From Paracoccaceae bacterium (lineage in GTDB: Bacteria; Pseudomonadota; Alphaproteobacteria; Rhodobacterales; Rhodobacteraceae): 64,000 nucleotides of DNA. How positions within the stretch are numbered: position 1 is the stretch's first letter; every line of letters starts with the position of its first letter. The stretch lies in contig JANREX010000026.1 of NCBI GenBank assembly GCA_030758115.1, forward strand, positions 47,416 through 111,415, written 5' to 3'. The notes under the pieces are model-generated. The model did no database searches. It was given only the letters and a program-made list of their open reading frames with translations, and was not told the DNA's origin. Below, piece after piece: positions 8,701-17,939 of the stretch. Position numbers and translations under genes: made by a program.

Positions 8701-9534
8701 ATGAAGACAGTTTCGATCGGCTCTCTGAGCGTCAGCAATGACGCGCCCCTGACTGTCATCGCGGGACCCTGCCAATTGCAAAGCGCGGATCACGCGATGA
8801 TGATCGCGGCGCGGATGCAGGCGATCTGCGCCGCGGCCGGCGCGCAATACATCTTCAAGGCCAGCTTTGACAAGGCGAACCGCACCTCCGTCGCGGGACA
8901 GCGTGGCCTTGGCCTGGACGAAGGCTTGCGTGTCCTGCAGCAGGTCAAGACCAGCCTTGGCCTGCCCGTCCTGACGGATGTGCATACCGAGGCGCAATGC
9001 GCGCCCGTAGCCGAGGTATGCGATGTGCTGCAGATCCCGGCGTTCCTGTGCCGGCAAACCGATCTTCTGCTGGCGGCAGGCGAAACCGGCGCGGTGATCA
9101 ACGTCAAGAAGGGCCAGTTCCTGGCCCCCTGGGACATGCCCAATGTGATCGCCAAGATCGAAAGCACGGGCAATAACCGCATCCTTCTGACCGAACGCGG
9201 CACATCCTTCGGGTACAACACGCTTGTGACCGACATGCGCGCCCTGCCCCAGATGGCCGCGAGCGGCTATCCGGTGGTGATGGACGCCACCCATTCGGTC
9301 CAACAGCCCGGCGGCAAGGGCGGATCAAGCGGGGGTCAGCGGGAATTTGCCCCGGTGATGGCGCGTGCCGCCGTCTCGCTTGGCATTGCCGCGGTTTTCA
9401 TCGAAACCCATGAGGATCCGGATAACGCCCCCTCGGACGGACCGAACATGATCCCGCTCGACCGGATGGAGGCTTTGATCGCCAGCCTGATGGCCTTTGA
9501 CCGGCTGGCCAAGGCCGATCCGATCCGCCTTTGA
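8701..9534 (+). CDS. kdsA: 3-deoxy-8-phosphooctulonate synthase (Kdo-8-P synthase)
   Basis: A 277-residue DAHP-synthase-superfamily enzyme that condenses phosphoenolpyruvate with arabinose-5-phosphate to Kdo-8-phosphate. Motifs include IAGPCQLQS, FKASFDKANR, LTDVHTE, NVKKGQFLAPWDM, MDATHSVQQPGG and a C-terminal ETHEDPDNAPSDGPNM. Kdo is needed for lipid A-core. In ATP-dependent capsule systems it also forms the poly-Kdo linker, which explains its position one base after the KpsE-type gene. Length and motifs are standard. Confidence 0.97.
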   Translation: MKTVSIGSLSVSNDAPLTVIAGPCQLQSADHAMMIAARMQAICAAAGAQYIFKASFDKANRTSVAGQRGLGLDEGLRVLQQVKTSLGLPVLTDVHTEAQCAPVAEVCDVLQIPAFLCRQTDLLLAAGETGAVINVKKGQFLAPWDMPNVIAKIESTGNNRILLTERGTSFGYNTLVTDMRALPQMAASGYPVVMDATHSVQQPGGKGGSSGGQREFAPVMARAAVSLGIAAVFIETHEDPDNAPSDGPNMIPLDRMEALIASLMAFDRLAKADPIRL

Positions 9535-9563
9535 ACTCCTTTCAGACAAGAAAGATTGCACCC

Positions 9564-11060
9564 GTGACCAAACCCGCGCCCACAGTGACACCGAACACCT
9601 GGGAATTCCTGCGTGATCCGATGATCACACCGACCGGCTTTCGCGAATATGACGCGCGCTGGAAATATCCCGATCAGATCAACCTGCCCGGCATCACGGC
9701 CCTGGGCCTGGGCCTGGGGACCCAGATGCGGCGGCGCGGCATCGCGCCCGTGATCGCGGTCGGCAATGACTATCGCGACTATTCGCTGTCGATCAAGAAC
9801 GCGCTGATCCTTGGCCTGATGCAGGCGGGGATCACGGTCAAGGATATCGGCCCGGCCCTGTCGCCCATGGCCTATTTCGCCCAGTTCCATCTGGATGTGC
9901 CGGCCGTGGCGATGGTGACGGCCAGCCACAACCCCAATGGCTGGACCGGGGTCAAGATGGGCTTTGACCGCCCCCTGACCCATGGTCCCGACGAGATGGC
10001 CGAGCTGCGCGACATCGTGCTGAACGGGCAAGGACAGCCCGCCCCCGGCGGCGCCTATGAATTCGTCGATGGTGTGCGCGAGGCCTATCTGGACGATCTG
10101 GTGGGCGATTTCCGCATGACCCGCAAGCTGCGGGTGGTCTGCGCCACCGGAAACGGCACGGCATCCGCCTTTGCGCCGGAGCTGTTCCGCCGTCTGGGGG
10201 TCGAGGTGATCCCAAGCCACAACACGCTGGATTACACCTTTCCGCATTACAACCCGAACCCCGAAGCGCTGGAAATGCTGCATGACATGTCCGACAGCGT
10301 CAAAGCCTCGGGCGCGGATTTCGCCCTTGGTTTCGACGGCGATGGCGACCGTTGCGGCGTGGTCGATGACGAGGGCGAAGAGATTTTTGCCGACAAGGTG
10401 GGCGTCATCATGGCGCGGGACCTGTCCAAACTCTATCCCGGCAGCACCTTCGTTGCGGATGTGAAATCCACAGGCCTTTTCGCCAGCGATCCTGAACTGC
10501 GCAAGAACGGGGTCAAGGCGGATTACTGGAAGACCGGGCACAGCCACATGAAACGGCGTGTCAAGGAATTGGGCGCGCTGGCGGGGTTCGAGAAATCGGG
10601 CCACTACTTCCTGGCCGGTCCCATCGGGCGCGGCTATGACTGCGGGATGCGTGTCGCGGTCGAGATCTGCAAGCTGATGGACCGCAACCCGGACATGTCG
10701 ATGTCCGACCTGCGCCGTGCGCTGCCGCAGACATGGGCGACGCCCACGATGTCGCCCTATTGCGCGGATACCGAGAAATACCAGGTGCTTGAGCGGCTGG
10801 TCGACAAGCTGGTGGCCAAGCATGCGGCGGGCGAGATGCTGGCCGGGCGCAAGATCGCGCAGGTGGTCACGGTCAATGGCGCGCGGGTGATCCTGGACAA
10901 TGGCGGCTGGGGTTTGGTGCGGGCCTCGTCGAACACGCCGAACCTTGTGGTCGTGTGCGAAAGCCCCGAATCCGAGGCCGAGATGCGCGCGATCTTTGCC
11001 GAGATCGACGCCGTGATCCGGACAGAGCCCTCTGTGGGCGACTACGACCAGACGATCTGA
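9564..11060 (+). CDS. Phosphomannomutase/phosphoglucomutase (AlgC type)
   Basis: A 498-residue alpha-D-phosphohexomutase that interconverts hexose-1- and hexose-6-phosphates to supply sugar nucleotides for polysaccharides. The phosphoserine loop is MVTASHNPNGW and the metal loop GFDGDGDRCG. A sugar-binding block reads GFEKSGHYFL, and a C-terminal phosphate-binding block VRASSNTPNL. I chose the GTG at 9564 (MTKPAPTVTP), which has an AAGAAAG upstream. A TTG at 9531 overlapping the kdsA stop is the alternative and would add 11 residues. It ends the polysaccharide operon just before a perfect hairpin terminator. Confidence 0.9.
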   Translation: MTKPAPTVTPNTWEFLRDPMITPTGFREYDARWKYPDQINLPGITALGLGLGTQMRRRGIAPVIAVGNDYRDYSLSIKNALILGLMQAGITVKDIGPALSPMAYFAQFHLDVPAVAMVTASHNPNGWTGVKMGFDRPLTHGPDEMAELRDIVLNGQGQPAPGGAYEFVDGVREAYLDDLVGDFRMTRKLRVVCATGNGTASAFAPELFRRLGVEVIPSHNTLDYTFPHYNPNPEALEMLHDMSDSVKASGADFALGFDGDGDRCGVVDDEGEEIFADKVGVIMARDLSKLYPGSTFVADVKSTGLFASDPELRKNGVKADYWKTGHSHMKRRVKELGALAGFEKSGHYFLAGPIGRGYDCGMRVAVEICKLMDRNPDMSMSDLRRALPQTWATPTMSPYCADTEKYQVLERLVDKLVAKHAAGEMLAGRKIAQVVTVNGARVILDNGGWGLVRASSNTPNLVVVCESPESEAEMRAIFAEIDAVIRTEPSVGDYDQTI

Positions 11061-11080
11061 TCCCTGGGTGACGGAATGAA

Positions 11081-11107
11081 AAAGGCCCCGGACCATCCGG
11101 GGCCTTT
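11081..11107. terminator. Bidirectional intrinsic terminator
   Basis: AAAGGCCCCGG (11081-11091) and CCGGGGCCTTT (11097-11107) form a perfect 11-bp stem with the loop ACCAT. A-tracts and T-tracts flank both sides, so it can stop transcription from the phosphohexomutase on plus and the M3 peptidase on minus (stop at 11111). Confidence 0.9.
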
Positions 11108-11110
11108 ATT

Positions 11111-13126
11111 TCATCTTGCAGCCAGTCCGCGCCCTTTCAGCAGGGCCTCGACCCCCGGCAGACGACCCCGGAACGCGGTGTAAAGCTCTGCCGGATCGCG
11201 CGATCCGCCAGTGGACAGGATGAAGGTCTCAAGCGCGCTGGCGCGTTCGGGATCGAAGGCGCTGCCCGCTTCCTCGAAGGCGGCGAAGGCATCGGCATCC
11301 ATCACCTCGGACCACATGTAGCTGTAGTATCCGCTGGAATAGCCGTCGCCGGAAAACACATGCGCGAAATGCGGCGTCGCGTGACGCATCGCGATGGTGC
11401 GCGGCATGCCCAGTTCAGCCAGCACCTCGGCCTGTTTCGCCATCGGATCGGCGGGTGGCGCGCCTTCGTGAAAGGCCAGATCGACCAGGGCCGAGGCGAC
11501 GTATTCCACGGTCTGGAACCCCATGTCGAAGGTCGCAGCCCCCAGCAGGCGATCCAGCATGTCGCGCGGCATGGGCTGGCCCGTTTCGGCATGGGTGGCG
11601 AATTCGGCCAGCACTTCGGGCACCTCCAGCCAGTGCTCGTAAAGCTGGCTGGGCAGTTCCACGAAATCGCGCGCCACGGATGTGCCCGAGATCGACGGAT
11701 AGGTCACATCCGACAGCATCTGGTGCAGGGCATGGCCGAATTCATGGAACAGCGTGCGCGCATCGTCATAGGACAGCAGCGCCGGGTCGCCCTTGGCGAA
11801 GTTGCACACGTTGATCACGATGGGGTGACGCACCTGGGGATACCTTGCCTGCGACTGCATCGCCGAACACCACGCGCCCGAGCGTTTCGATCCGCGCGCG
11901 AAATAATCCCCGATGAACACGGCCACATGCTGACCCTTGCGCGTCACCTCCCATGCGCGGGCATCGGGATGGTAGAGCGGCAGGTCCAGCGGTGTGAATT
12001 CCAGCCCGAAAAGCCTGTTGGCGCAGGCGAAAGAGGCCTCGATCATCCGGTCCAGTTGCAGGTAGGGCTTCAACGTGGCCTCATCCAGATCATGTTCGGC
12101 CACACGCCGGCGCGCCGCGTAATAGTGCCAGTCCCAGGGTTCCAGATCCCCGTTGATCCCGTCTTCATGCATCATGGCTTCCAGCACGGCTGCGTCGGCT
12201 TCGGCCTGCGCGCGGGCGGGGGTCCAGACGGCCATCAGCAGGTCGCGCACAGCATCGGGTGTGCGGGCCATTTCGGTTTCCAGCTTGTAGGCGGCAAAGC
12301 TGTCATAGCCCAGAAGCGCGGCGCGTTCGGCCCGCAAGGACAGGATTTCGGCGGCGATGGCGCGGTTGTCGGTCGCGCCACCATTGGCACCCCGCGCGAC
12401 AGAGGCGCGCCAGGCCAGTTCGCGCAGGTCACGGCGCGGCGAGAATTGCAGGAAAGGCGTGATCAAGGACCGTGACAGGGTGATCACCGGGCCATCGGCA
12501 CCCTTCTCCTTGCCGGCCGCGCGGGCAGCCGAGATCAGGAAACCGGGCAACCCTTCAAGATCATCCTCGGACAGGGCCAGCGTCCATGTCCGTTCGTCCG
12601 CCAGAAGGTTCTGGGTGAATTGCGTGCCCAGCACCGCAAGGCGCGACTTGATCTCGGCCATGCGCGCGTCCTCGGCCCCGGTCAGGGCCGCGCCCGAGCG
12701 CACAAATCCGCGATGCGTCAGCATCAGAACGCGCTGCTGTTCCTCGGTCAGATCCAGATCGTCACGCCGCGCCCAGAGATCCGCCACACGCGCAAAAAGC
12801 GCCTTGTTGGCAGTGATTTCCGCCGAATGCGCGGCCAGGCGGGGCGAGAATGCGCGCTGCAATTCCTCGCGCGCGGGCGTGCTGTCGGCCCCGGCCACGG
12901 TGTAGAACACCGACAGGACCTGATCGAGTTCCTTGCCCGCCGCCTCAAGCGCGCCAACGGTATTGTCGAAATCGGCAGCCGCCGGGTTGGCGGCAATCGC
13001 GTCGATCTCGGCCTTGTGGGCGGCCAATGCCGCATCGAAGGCGGGGGCGAAATCCTCGTCCCTGATGCGGTCGAAAGGGGCCAGCCCGAAGGGCGTGGTC
13101 CAGGTGTCAAGCAGCGGGTTTGTCAT
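11111..13126 (-). CDS. M3 family zinc metallopeptidase (oligopeptidase A/Dcp type)
   Basis: A 671-residue cytosolic peptidase of the thimet oligopeptidase family. The zinc motif HEFGHALHQ lies at about residues 461-469, and the third ligand is a Glu in the downstream helix (DFVELPSQLYEHW). Near the C-terminus FSGDGYSSGYYSYMW forms the substrate-binding Gly/Tyr loop. These enzymes degrade short peptides. The start is the ATG at 13126 (MTNPLLDTW), because an upstream extension would run deep into the moeB-like gene. It overlaps the 3' end of that gene by 20 bp. Assignment to OpdA rather than Dcp is not certain. Confidence 0.93.
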   Translation of the reverse strand: MTNPLLDTWTTPFGLAPFDRIRDEDFAPAFDAALAAHKAEIDAIAANPAAADFDNTVGALEAAGKELDQVLSVFYTVAGADSTPAREELQRAFSPRLAAHSAEITANKALFARVADLWARRDDLDLTEEQQRVLMLTHRGFVRSGAALTGAEDARMAEIKSRLAVLGTQFTQNLLADERTWTLALSEDDLEGLPGFLISAARAAGKEKGADGPVITLSRSLITPFLQFSPRRDLRELAWRASVARGANGGATDNRAIAAEILSLRAERAALLGYDSFAAYKLETEMARTPDAVRDLLMAVWTPARAQAEADAAVLEAMMHEDGINGDLEPWDWHYYAARRRVAEHDLDEATLKPYLQLDRMIEASFACANRLFGLEFTPLDLPLYHPDARAWEVTRKGQHVAVFIGDYFARGSKRSGAWCSAMQSQARYPQVRHPIVINVCNFAKGDPALLSYDDARTLFHEFGHALHQMLSDVTYPSISGTSVARDFVELPSQLYEHWLEVPEVLAEFATHAETGQPMPRDMLDRLLGAATFDMGFQTVEYVASALVDLAFHEGAPPADPMAKQAEVLAELGMPRTIAMRHATPHFAHVFSGDGYSSGYYSYMWSEVMDADAFAAFEEAGSAFDPERASALETFILSTGGSRDPAELYTAFRGRLPGVEALLKGRGLAAR

Positions 13127-14195
13127 CTTGTGTCTCTCCAACGGGGTGCGACGCGGCGCAGACTGGGCAATCCTTGCGCGATTGCAGACGGATGGTGCGG
13201 TGTTCGGCGTAAAGCGCATCATGGATCAGCATGCGCCCGCGCAGGTCTTGCCCGGCACCGGTGATCAGCTTGATCGCTTCAAGCGCCATCATGGACCCGA
13301 TCACACCCGGCAGGGGACCGATGACCCCGGCCTCGGCGCAAGAGGGGGCCAGACCGGGGGCTGCGGCCTGCGGGAAAACGCATTGATAGCAGGGCCCGCC
13401 GCGCGCGGGGTCGAACAGGGCGATCTGCCCTTCCCATTGCGACAGCGCCCCGGAGATGAGCGGCTTGCCCAGCGCCACAGCCGTGGCATTGACGAGGTAG
13501 CGCGTCGCGCTGTCATCGGTGCCGTCCAGGATCAGGTCGTAGTCCGCGAAAAGGTCAGCCGCGACATCGGGCGTCAGACGGCGATTGTAGGGGCGCACCG
13601 TCACGAACGGGTTCTGCGCGCGCATGGCGGCCTCGGCTGAAAAGACCTTGGGCATGCCGATGCGGTCATCGGTGTGGATCACCTGCCGTTGCAGGTTGGA
13701 GTTGTCCACGCTGTCGTCGTCGATCACGCCGATCGTGCCCACGCCCGCTGCGGCCAGATAAAGAAGGACAGGCGATCCAAGCCCCCCCGCGCCGATCACC
13801 AGAACCCTGGCCTCTTTCAGGCGGCGCTGGCCCGTGCCGCCCAGTTCGCGCAGCACGATGTGGCGGGCGTAGCGGTCAAGTTCGGTTGCCGAGAACGGAC
13901 CCGTGGGTGCTGCTGCATCCTGAGGGACCGCAGCCGTATCATCGGCGCGCGCCCGCAGGCGTGACAGAACGGCGCGATAGGCCAGCACCAGCGCCGCAAA
14001 GCCGCCCAACAGCAACCAGGGCGCGGCGCTGCCCCCTGTCGACAGACGCAGGGGCGCGTTGTCCGGCAAGGTCAGGTGGATCACCACGACCCCGACCCAC
14101 AGGAATGCGATCATGATCCAGCGCATGCGGCGCGGCGTGCCCATGAAGGCACCGATCCCCCACAGAACGCCCGCCATGACAAGAACCAGTGCCAT
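13107..14195 (-). CDS. HesA/MoeB/ThiF family adenylyltransferase with membrane anchor
   Basis: A 362-residue E1-like enzyme that adenylates the C-terminal glycine of a sulfur-carrier protein such as MoaD or ThiS. Residues 1-75 contain two or three hydrophobic segments (MALVLVMAGVLWGIGAF, WIMIAFLWVGVVVIHL, WLLLGGFAALVLAYR), so the catalytic part is probably membrane-tethered. The Rossmann motif is VIGAGGLGSPVLLYLA. Further on are the DGTDDSATRYLVN block, the first zinc pair CYQC, the cysteine block PSCAEAGVIGPLPG and the second zinc pair CPVC. It lies 3 bp from dut. The partner carrier protein is not in the window, so MoeB versus ThiF cannot be decided. Confidence 0.88.
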   Translation of the reverse strand: MALVLVMAGVLWGIGAFMGTPRRMRWIMIAFLWVGVVVIHLTLPDNAPLRLSTGGSAAPWLLLGGFAALVLAYRAVLSRLRARADDTAAVPQDAAAPTGPFSATELDRYARHIVLRELGGTGQRRLKEARVLVIGAGGLGSPVLLYLAAAGVGTIGVIDDDSVDNSNLQRQVIHTDDRIGMPKVFSAEAAMRAQNPFVTVRPYNRRLTPDVAADLFADYDLILDGTDDSATRYLVNATAVALGKPLISGALSQWEGQIALFDPARGGPCYQCVFPQAAAPGLAPSCAEAGVIGPLPGVIGSMMALEAIKLITGAGQDLRGRMLIHDALYAEHRTIRLQSRKDCPVCAASHPVGETQDDKPAA

Positions 14196-14198
14196 CGC

Positions 14199-14660
14199 TC
14201 AGCCCCGCCCGGTCGAACCGAAGCCGCCCTGCCCGCGCGCGGATGCCTCGAGCGTGTCGACCAGATCGAATGTGGCGCGCAGTACCGGGGCCGCCACCAT
14301 CTGCGCGATACGGTCGCCATGGGCGATATGGAAAGGCTCGGTCCCCGCGTTCATCAGGATCACACCCACAGGGCCGCGATAATCACTGTCGATGGTGCCG
14401 GGACTGTTGGGAAGCGTGATGCCGTGTTTCAGCGCCAGCCCCGAGCGCGGCCTGATCTGCACCTCGTACCCGTCAGGTATCTCCATCCGCAGTCCGGTCG
14501 GAACAAGCATCCGGGCACCGGGCGCCAGGGTTGCGCCGTCCCGTTGATCAGGCGGAAAATTCGCGCGCAGATCCGCCCCGGCGGACCCGGCCGTTTCATA
14601 GCTGGGCAAGGGCAGATCGGGGTCGGCCTCGGGCGTCCTGGTGCAGCGGATGGTCAGCAT
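14199..14660 (-). CDS. dut: dUTP diphosphatase
   Basis: A 153-residue trimeric dUTPase that hydrolyses dUTP to dUMP and keeps uracil out of DNA. Motifs appear in order: SAGADLRAN (1), PRSGLA (2), [11 protein letters not shown] (3), RIAQMV (4) and the C-terminal [10 protein letters not shown] (5). The start is the ATG at 14660 ([13 protein letters not shown]), preceded by AGAGGCGCC. In many bacteria dut directly follows coaBC. Here a plus-strand gene and about 1.2 kb lie between the two, although both keep the same orientation. Confidence 0.97.
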   Translation of the reverse strand: MLTIRCTRTPEADPDLPLPSYETAGSAGADLRANFPPDQRDGATLAPGARMLVPTGLRMEIPDGYEVQIRPRSGLALKHGITLPNSPGTIDSDYRGPVGVILMNAGTEPFHIAHGDRIAQMVAAPVLRATFDLVDTLEASARGQGGFGSTGRG

Positions 14661-14990
14661 ATGGCGCCTCTTGCCTTGATCGTCGTGAAAGCCGGGTTCG
14701 CGCCTGCGGAACCGGGCGGTGCGCCGCCTGACGCCCTGACGGGCATGCGGCCTTGCCAGAAGACATAACCGAAAGGCCCCGCGTTGCAAGGCATCAGGGG
14801 CCATCGCGCTGGACAACAAGAGGGCGGATCGGGATCATGCAGTAACAATCACCTTGATTTGACCGAACTGCATCAGGCGGGGATATGGCGTCACGGCCCC
14901 GGATCACCGGCGTCCAAGGCGCGATTTGTCGTGGCATCAACGGATCAACACTGGAAAGTCCTTGCGCGCAGAAAGACAGGTTTTGCAAAA
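14661..14990. other. Intergenic stretch between dut and the FG-GAP-like gene
   Basis: These 330 bases hold no gene I can support. The divergent promoters for dut (minus) and the FG-GAP-like gene (plus) should lie here. The part from about 14840 on is noticeably less GC-rich than the surrounding coding DNA. A T-rich, A-rich stretch continues into the leader of the next gene (15001-15030). No tRNA-like fold or repeat of the GATATTT family was seen. Confidence 0.5.
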
Positions 14991-15848
14991 ATGCTTAGAA
15001 TACAGCGATATTTTCATAATTTGGTGCGAATGAAACCATGTCTTGTTTCAACCTTTTGCGTATCCCTTGCTGCACTGATACCTGCCCCTCCATCTTATGC
15101 GCAAACCTTGGAAGTGTCGGTTGCGGGGGCCGCACCACCCGCAGGCGCCATCTTGCCCTGGCCCGTCGCGGCCAGCCTGTCAGGACCGACCGATCGCTAT
15201 CCGCATAATGTGCTGGGCAGTATTCCGGCCTTTACCAGCCTGACGGTCAACGCACAGGTCTGCGACAACTGCCCGCAGCCCCGCGCGGGTCTGCGTGTCA
15301 CGCTGGAGGCGCCACTTGTGTTCGAGGATACGGCCCCCCGGCTGTGGGACGTCAATGGCGATGGGCGGCCCGAGGTTGTTGTCGTGCAAAGTCACGAAAC
15401 CAAGGGCGCCCGGCTGACCGTGTGGGAACTGGGCCAGACCGCATCCGGTGCGCCAGACCTGAAGATGCTGGCCAGCACCGATTTCATCGGGACACGATTT
15501 CGCTGGCTTGCCCCTTTCGGGATCGGAGATTTCACCGGCGATGGCGCGGTCGAGATCGCCTATGTGGAAACCCCGCATCTGGGCAAGACCATGCGCCTTG
15601 TGGGGCTTGAGGGCAATCGCCTTGCCCCGCGAGGCGCGCTGCAAGGCGTGACCAATCACCGTATCGGCGAGGAAACCATCGCGGGCGGGGTGCGCGATTG
15701 CGATGGCCGGATCGAGGCGATCCTCGCCTCGGGTGACTGGCGCAGTATCGTCGCGGTGGGCTGGCAGGACGGCAGGCTTGTCAGCCGTGACCTTGGTGCC
15801 TTGAACCGCCGGCAAGACCTGGCCAAGGCCCTGACCTGCACGCAATAA
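14991..15848 (+). CDS. Secreted FG-GAP/VCBS-like repeat protein of unknown function
   Basis: A 285-residue protein with an N-terminal signal peptide (hydrophobic CLVSTFCVSLAALIPAP, cleavage after SYA). Two calcium-binding-like FG-GAP loops are visible, DVNGDGRPEVVVV and GDFTGDGAVEIAYV, suggesting part of a beta-propeller. A third, weaker repeat may be VRDCDGRIEAILAS. It is probably periplasmic or exported. The start ATG 14991 has an upstream ACAGG; ATG 15030 would remove 13 residues and still leave a signal peptide. The gene points towards coaBC and away from dut, and it interrupts their usual adjacency. I cannot name a function. Confidence 0.75.
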   Translation: MLRIQRYFHNLVRMKPCLVSTFCVSLAALIPAPPSYAQTLEVSVAGAAPPAGAILPWPVAASLSGPTDRYPHNVLGSIPAFTSLTVNAQVCDNCPQPRAGLRVTLEAPLVFEDTAPRLWDVNGDGRPEVVVVQSHETKGARLTVWELGQTASGAPDLKMLASTDFIGTRFRWLAPFGIGDFTGDGAVEIAYVETPHLGKTMRLVGLEGNRLAPRGALQGVTNHRIGEETIAGGVRDCDGRIEAILASGDWRSIVAVGWQDGRLVSRDLGALNRRQDLAKALTCTQ

Positions 15849-15857
15849 ATCGGCAGA

Positions 15858-17051
15858 TCAGCCCAGCGCCTGCGCGATCCGGGCGGCCAGTTGCGTGGCA
15901 ACCTGCTGCTTGGACATGCGCGGCCAGTCCTCGCGCCCCTCGGCCGTGATCAGGTGCACGGCATTCTCGGTGCCGCCCATGATCCCGGTTGCTGGGCTGA
16001 CGTCATTGGCGACGATCCAGTCGCAGCCCTTGCGCGCACGCTTGGCGGTGGCATTGGCGATGACATCATCGGTTTCTGCGGCAAAGCCGACAACCAGGCG
16101 CGGGCGATCCGTCTTGCGCTGGCTGACGGTGGCCAGGATGTCTGGATTTTCGGCGAAGTCCAGAACCGGCAGGCGGCCTGCATCCTTCTTGATCTTCGAG
16201 CCGGAGGATGACGCCACGCGCCAATCCGCCACGGCTGCAGCAAACACGGCCGCATCGGCGGGCAGTGCGGCCTCGACCGCCGTCAGCATCTGTTCCGCCG
16301 TCTCGACGCGGACGACCTGCACGCCTTGGGGCGGGGGCACATCGGCGGGACCGGTGACAAAGACCACCTCGGCCCCCAGTGCGGCAAGGGCGCGGGCAAT
16401 CGCCGTGCCCTGCGCCCCGGAGGACCGGTTCGCGATATAGCGCACCGGATCGATGGGTTCATGTGTGGGGCCCGAAGTCACCAGGATGCGCTTGCCCGCC
16501 AGGGGCCCCTGCCCGAGCGCGGTTTCGATCGCGGCCACGATTTCAAGCGGTTCGGACATGCGCCCGGGGCCATATTCACCGCAGGCCATATCGCCCGCAT
16601 TCGGGCCGACGACATGCAGACCATCGGCCTGCAGTTGCGCCAGGTTGCGCTGCGTCGCGGGATGTTCCCACATGCGCACGTTCATGGCGGGGGCCATCAG
16701 CACCGGGGTGTCCGTGGCCATCAACAGGGTCGAGGCCAGGTCATTGGCATGGCCATGGGCCATCTTGGCCATCAGGTCGGCGGTCGCAGGGGCCACGACC
16801 ACCAGATCGGCGACACGGGACAACTGGATATGGCCCATCTCGGCCTCGTCCGTCAGGTCGAACAGATCGGTATGGACCTTTTCGCCCGCCAGCGCCGATA
16901 CGGACAGGGGTGTCACGAATTCCGCGCCTGCCCTTGTCAGCACAGGCGTGACCGCCGCGCCGCGTTCACGCAGGCGACGGATCAGATCAAGCGACTTGTA
17001 GGCCGCGATCCCGCCGCCGATGATCAGAAGAATACGTTTGCCTGCCAGCAT
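15858..17051 (-). CDS. coaBC: Phosphopantothenoylcysteine decarboxylase / phosphopantothenate-cysteine ligase
   Basis: A 397-residue bifunctional coenzyme A enzyme. The N-terminal flavoprotein half (CoaC) shows IGGGIAAYKSLDLIRRL, an active-site His in HIQLSRVADLVVVAPAT, and APAMNVRMWEHPA with the conserved Asn-Met. The C-terminal ligase half (CoaB) shows VTSGPTHEPIDPVRYIANRSSG, then VGFAAET and a Lys-rich segment. The start ATG 17051 is preceded by GGAGG at an ideal distance, so the ten residues of the longer reading frame were left out. It is convergent with the FG-GAP-like gene. Confidence 0.95.
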   Translation of the reverse strand: MLAGKRILLIIGGGIAAYKSLDLIRRLRERGAAVTPVLTRAGAEFVTPLSVSALAGEKVHTDLFDLTDEAEMGHIQLSRVADLVVVAPATADLMAKMAHGHANDLASTLLMATDTPVLMAPAMNVRMWEHPATQRNLAQLQADGLHVVGPNAGDMACGEYGPGRMSEPLEIVAAIETALGQGPLAGKRILVTSGPTHEPIDPVRYIANRSSGAQGTAIARALAALGAEVVFVTGPADVPPPQGVQVVRVETAEQMLTAVEAALPADAAVFAAAVADWRVASSSGSKIKKDAGRLPVLDFAENPDILATVSQRKTDRPRLVVGFAAETDDVIANATAKRARKGCDWIVANDVSPATGIMGGTENAVHLITAEGREDWPRMSKQQVATQLAARIAQALG

Positions 17052-17129
17052 GTTCCGCGCCTCCGCCAGATGGGCCGACACTATGGCCAGCGCCGCCCCC
17101 TGACAAGACCGCGCCGGACGCCGGACCGT

Positions 17130-17939
17130 TCAGCCCTTGCTGCGGAACTGCAGGCAGGGATCAGGGCGATCCACCGCGGGGGACGAAAGCAGCGTGTCAA
17201 AGTCGCCGGGCGCGCCGGCACCGTCTTCCTGCTGACCGATGGCAAAGACCTCAAGATCAGGGCGCAGCCCCGCGATATAGGCAGGCACGCCCCAATCCGC
17301 GCGGGCATGGCCATTGCCGGTGATCACCACGACAGGGCCGCCCGTTGCATCGAGCGCGATCAGGGTTTCGCGGGCCAGCACCGCGTCGCGCAGCCGCTGC
17401 AGGTCCACCATGATGGGCAGCATCTCGGGCGGCATGGCGTTGCAATGGGCCTGTTGCTGCAGGTCTTCCTGCGCGGCCTGCAGATCGGGGGGCAAGGGCG
17501 CGGTCAGGCCGTAATCCACCGCGTCATCACCGAAACTGTCGGCAATGCCCGCCTGCATCGCGGCGCGGGCGGCGGCGCGGGGCACGGCAGCCCCGTGAAT
17601 CGCGGCCTCGGGGGCTGCCGCGAAAATCGGGTAATACATCGCAAAATCGGGCCAGCCACTGTCGGCCCATCCAAGCACCTCAGCCAGCTGTTCCTGATCG
17701 TTGCGGTTCTGCGGTGTCACCCGCAGGGCCTGTTCCGCTGTCAGCATTTCGAAGACGATTGCGGCGGGACGGACATGAGCGACAATTGCGGCCTGGGCAT
17801 CATGGTGACCCGGATTGTCATGGACTTCGCCGATGATGATCACCGGAGCGCTGGCTGCCCGGTCCAATACCCTTTCAGGCAATGGGCCCGCAACAGCGGG
17901 CCCACAAGCGATAGCGGCGATCAGGGCAAGACATCTCAT
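17130..17939 (-). CDS. ChaN-type haem-binding family (COG3016-like) exported protein
   Basis: A 269-residue protein with a short signal peptide (MRCLALIAAIACGPAVAG). It contains the family motif IIIGEVHDNPGHHDAQ, followed by FEMLTAEQ and a late VVVITGNGHARADWGVP. Campylobacter ChaN with this fold binds haem at the cell surface and takes part in iron acquisition. The GEVHDNPGHH motif holds candidate ligands, but the substrate here is inferred. The AAC around residue 12 could act as a lipobox (IAAIAC), giving a lipoprotein. The start overlaps the end of rpoH by ATGA, so it is probably translated from the sigma-factor message. Confidence 0.8.
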   Translation of the reverse strand: MRCLALIAAIACGPAVAGPLPERVLDRAASAPVIIIGEVHDNPGHHDAQAAIVAHVRPAAIVFEMLTAEQALRVTPQNRNDQEQLAEVLGWADSGWPDFAMYYPIFAAAPEAAIHGAAVPRAAARAAMQAGIADSFGDDAVDYGLTAPLPPDLQAAQEDLQQQAHCNAMPPEMLPIMVDLQRLRDAVLARETLIALDATGGPVVVITGNGHARADWGVPAYIAGLRPDLEVFAIGQQEDGAGAPGDFDTLLSSPAVDRPDPCLQFRSKG

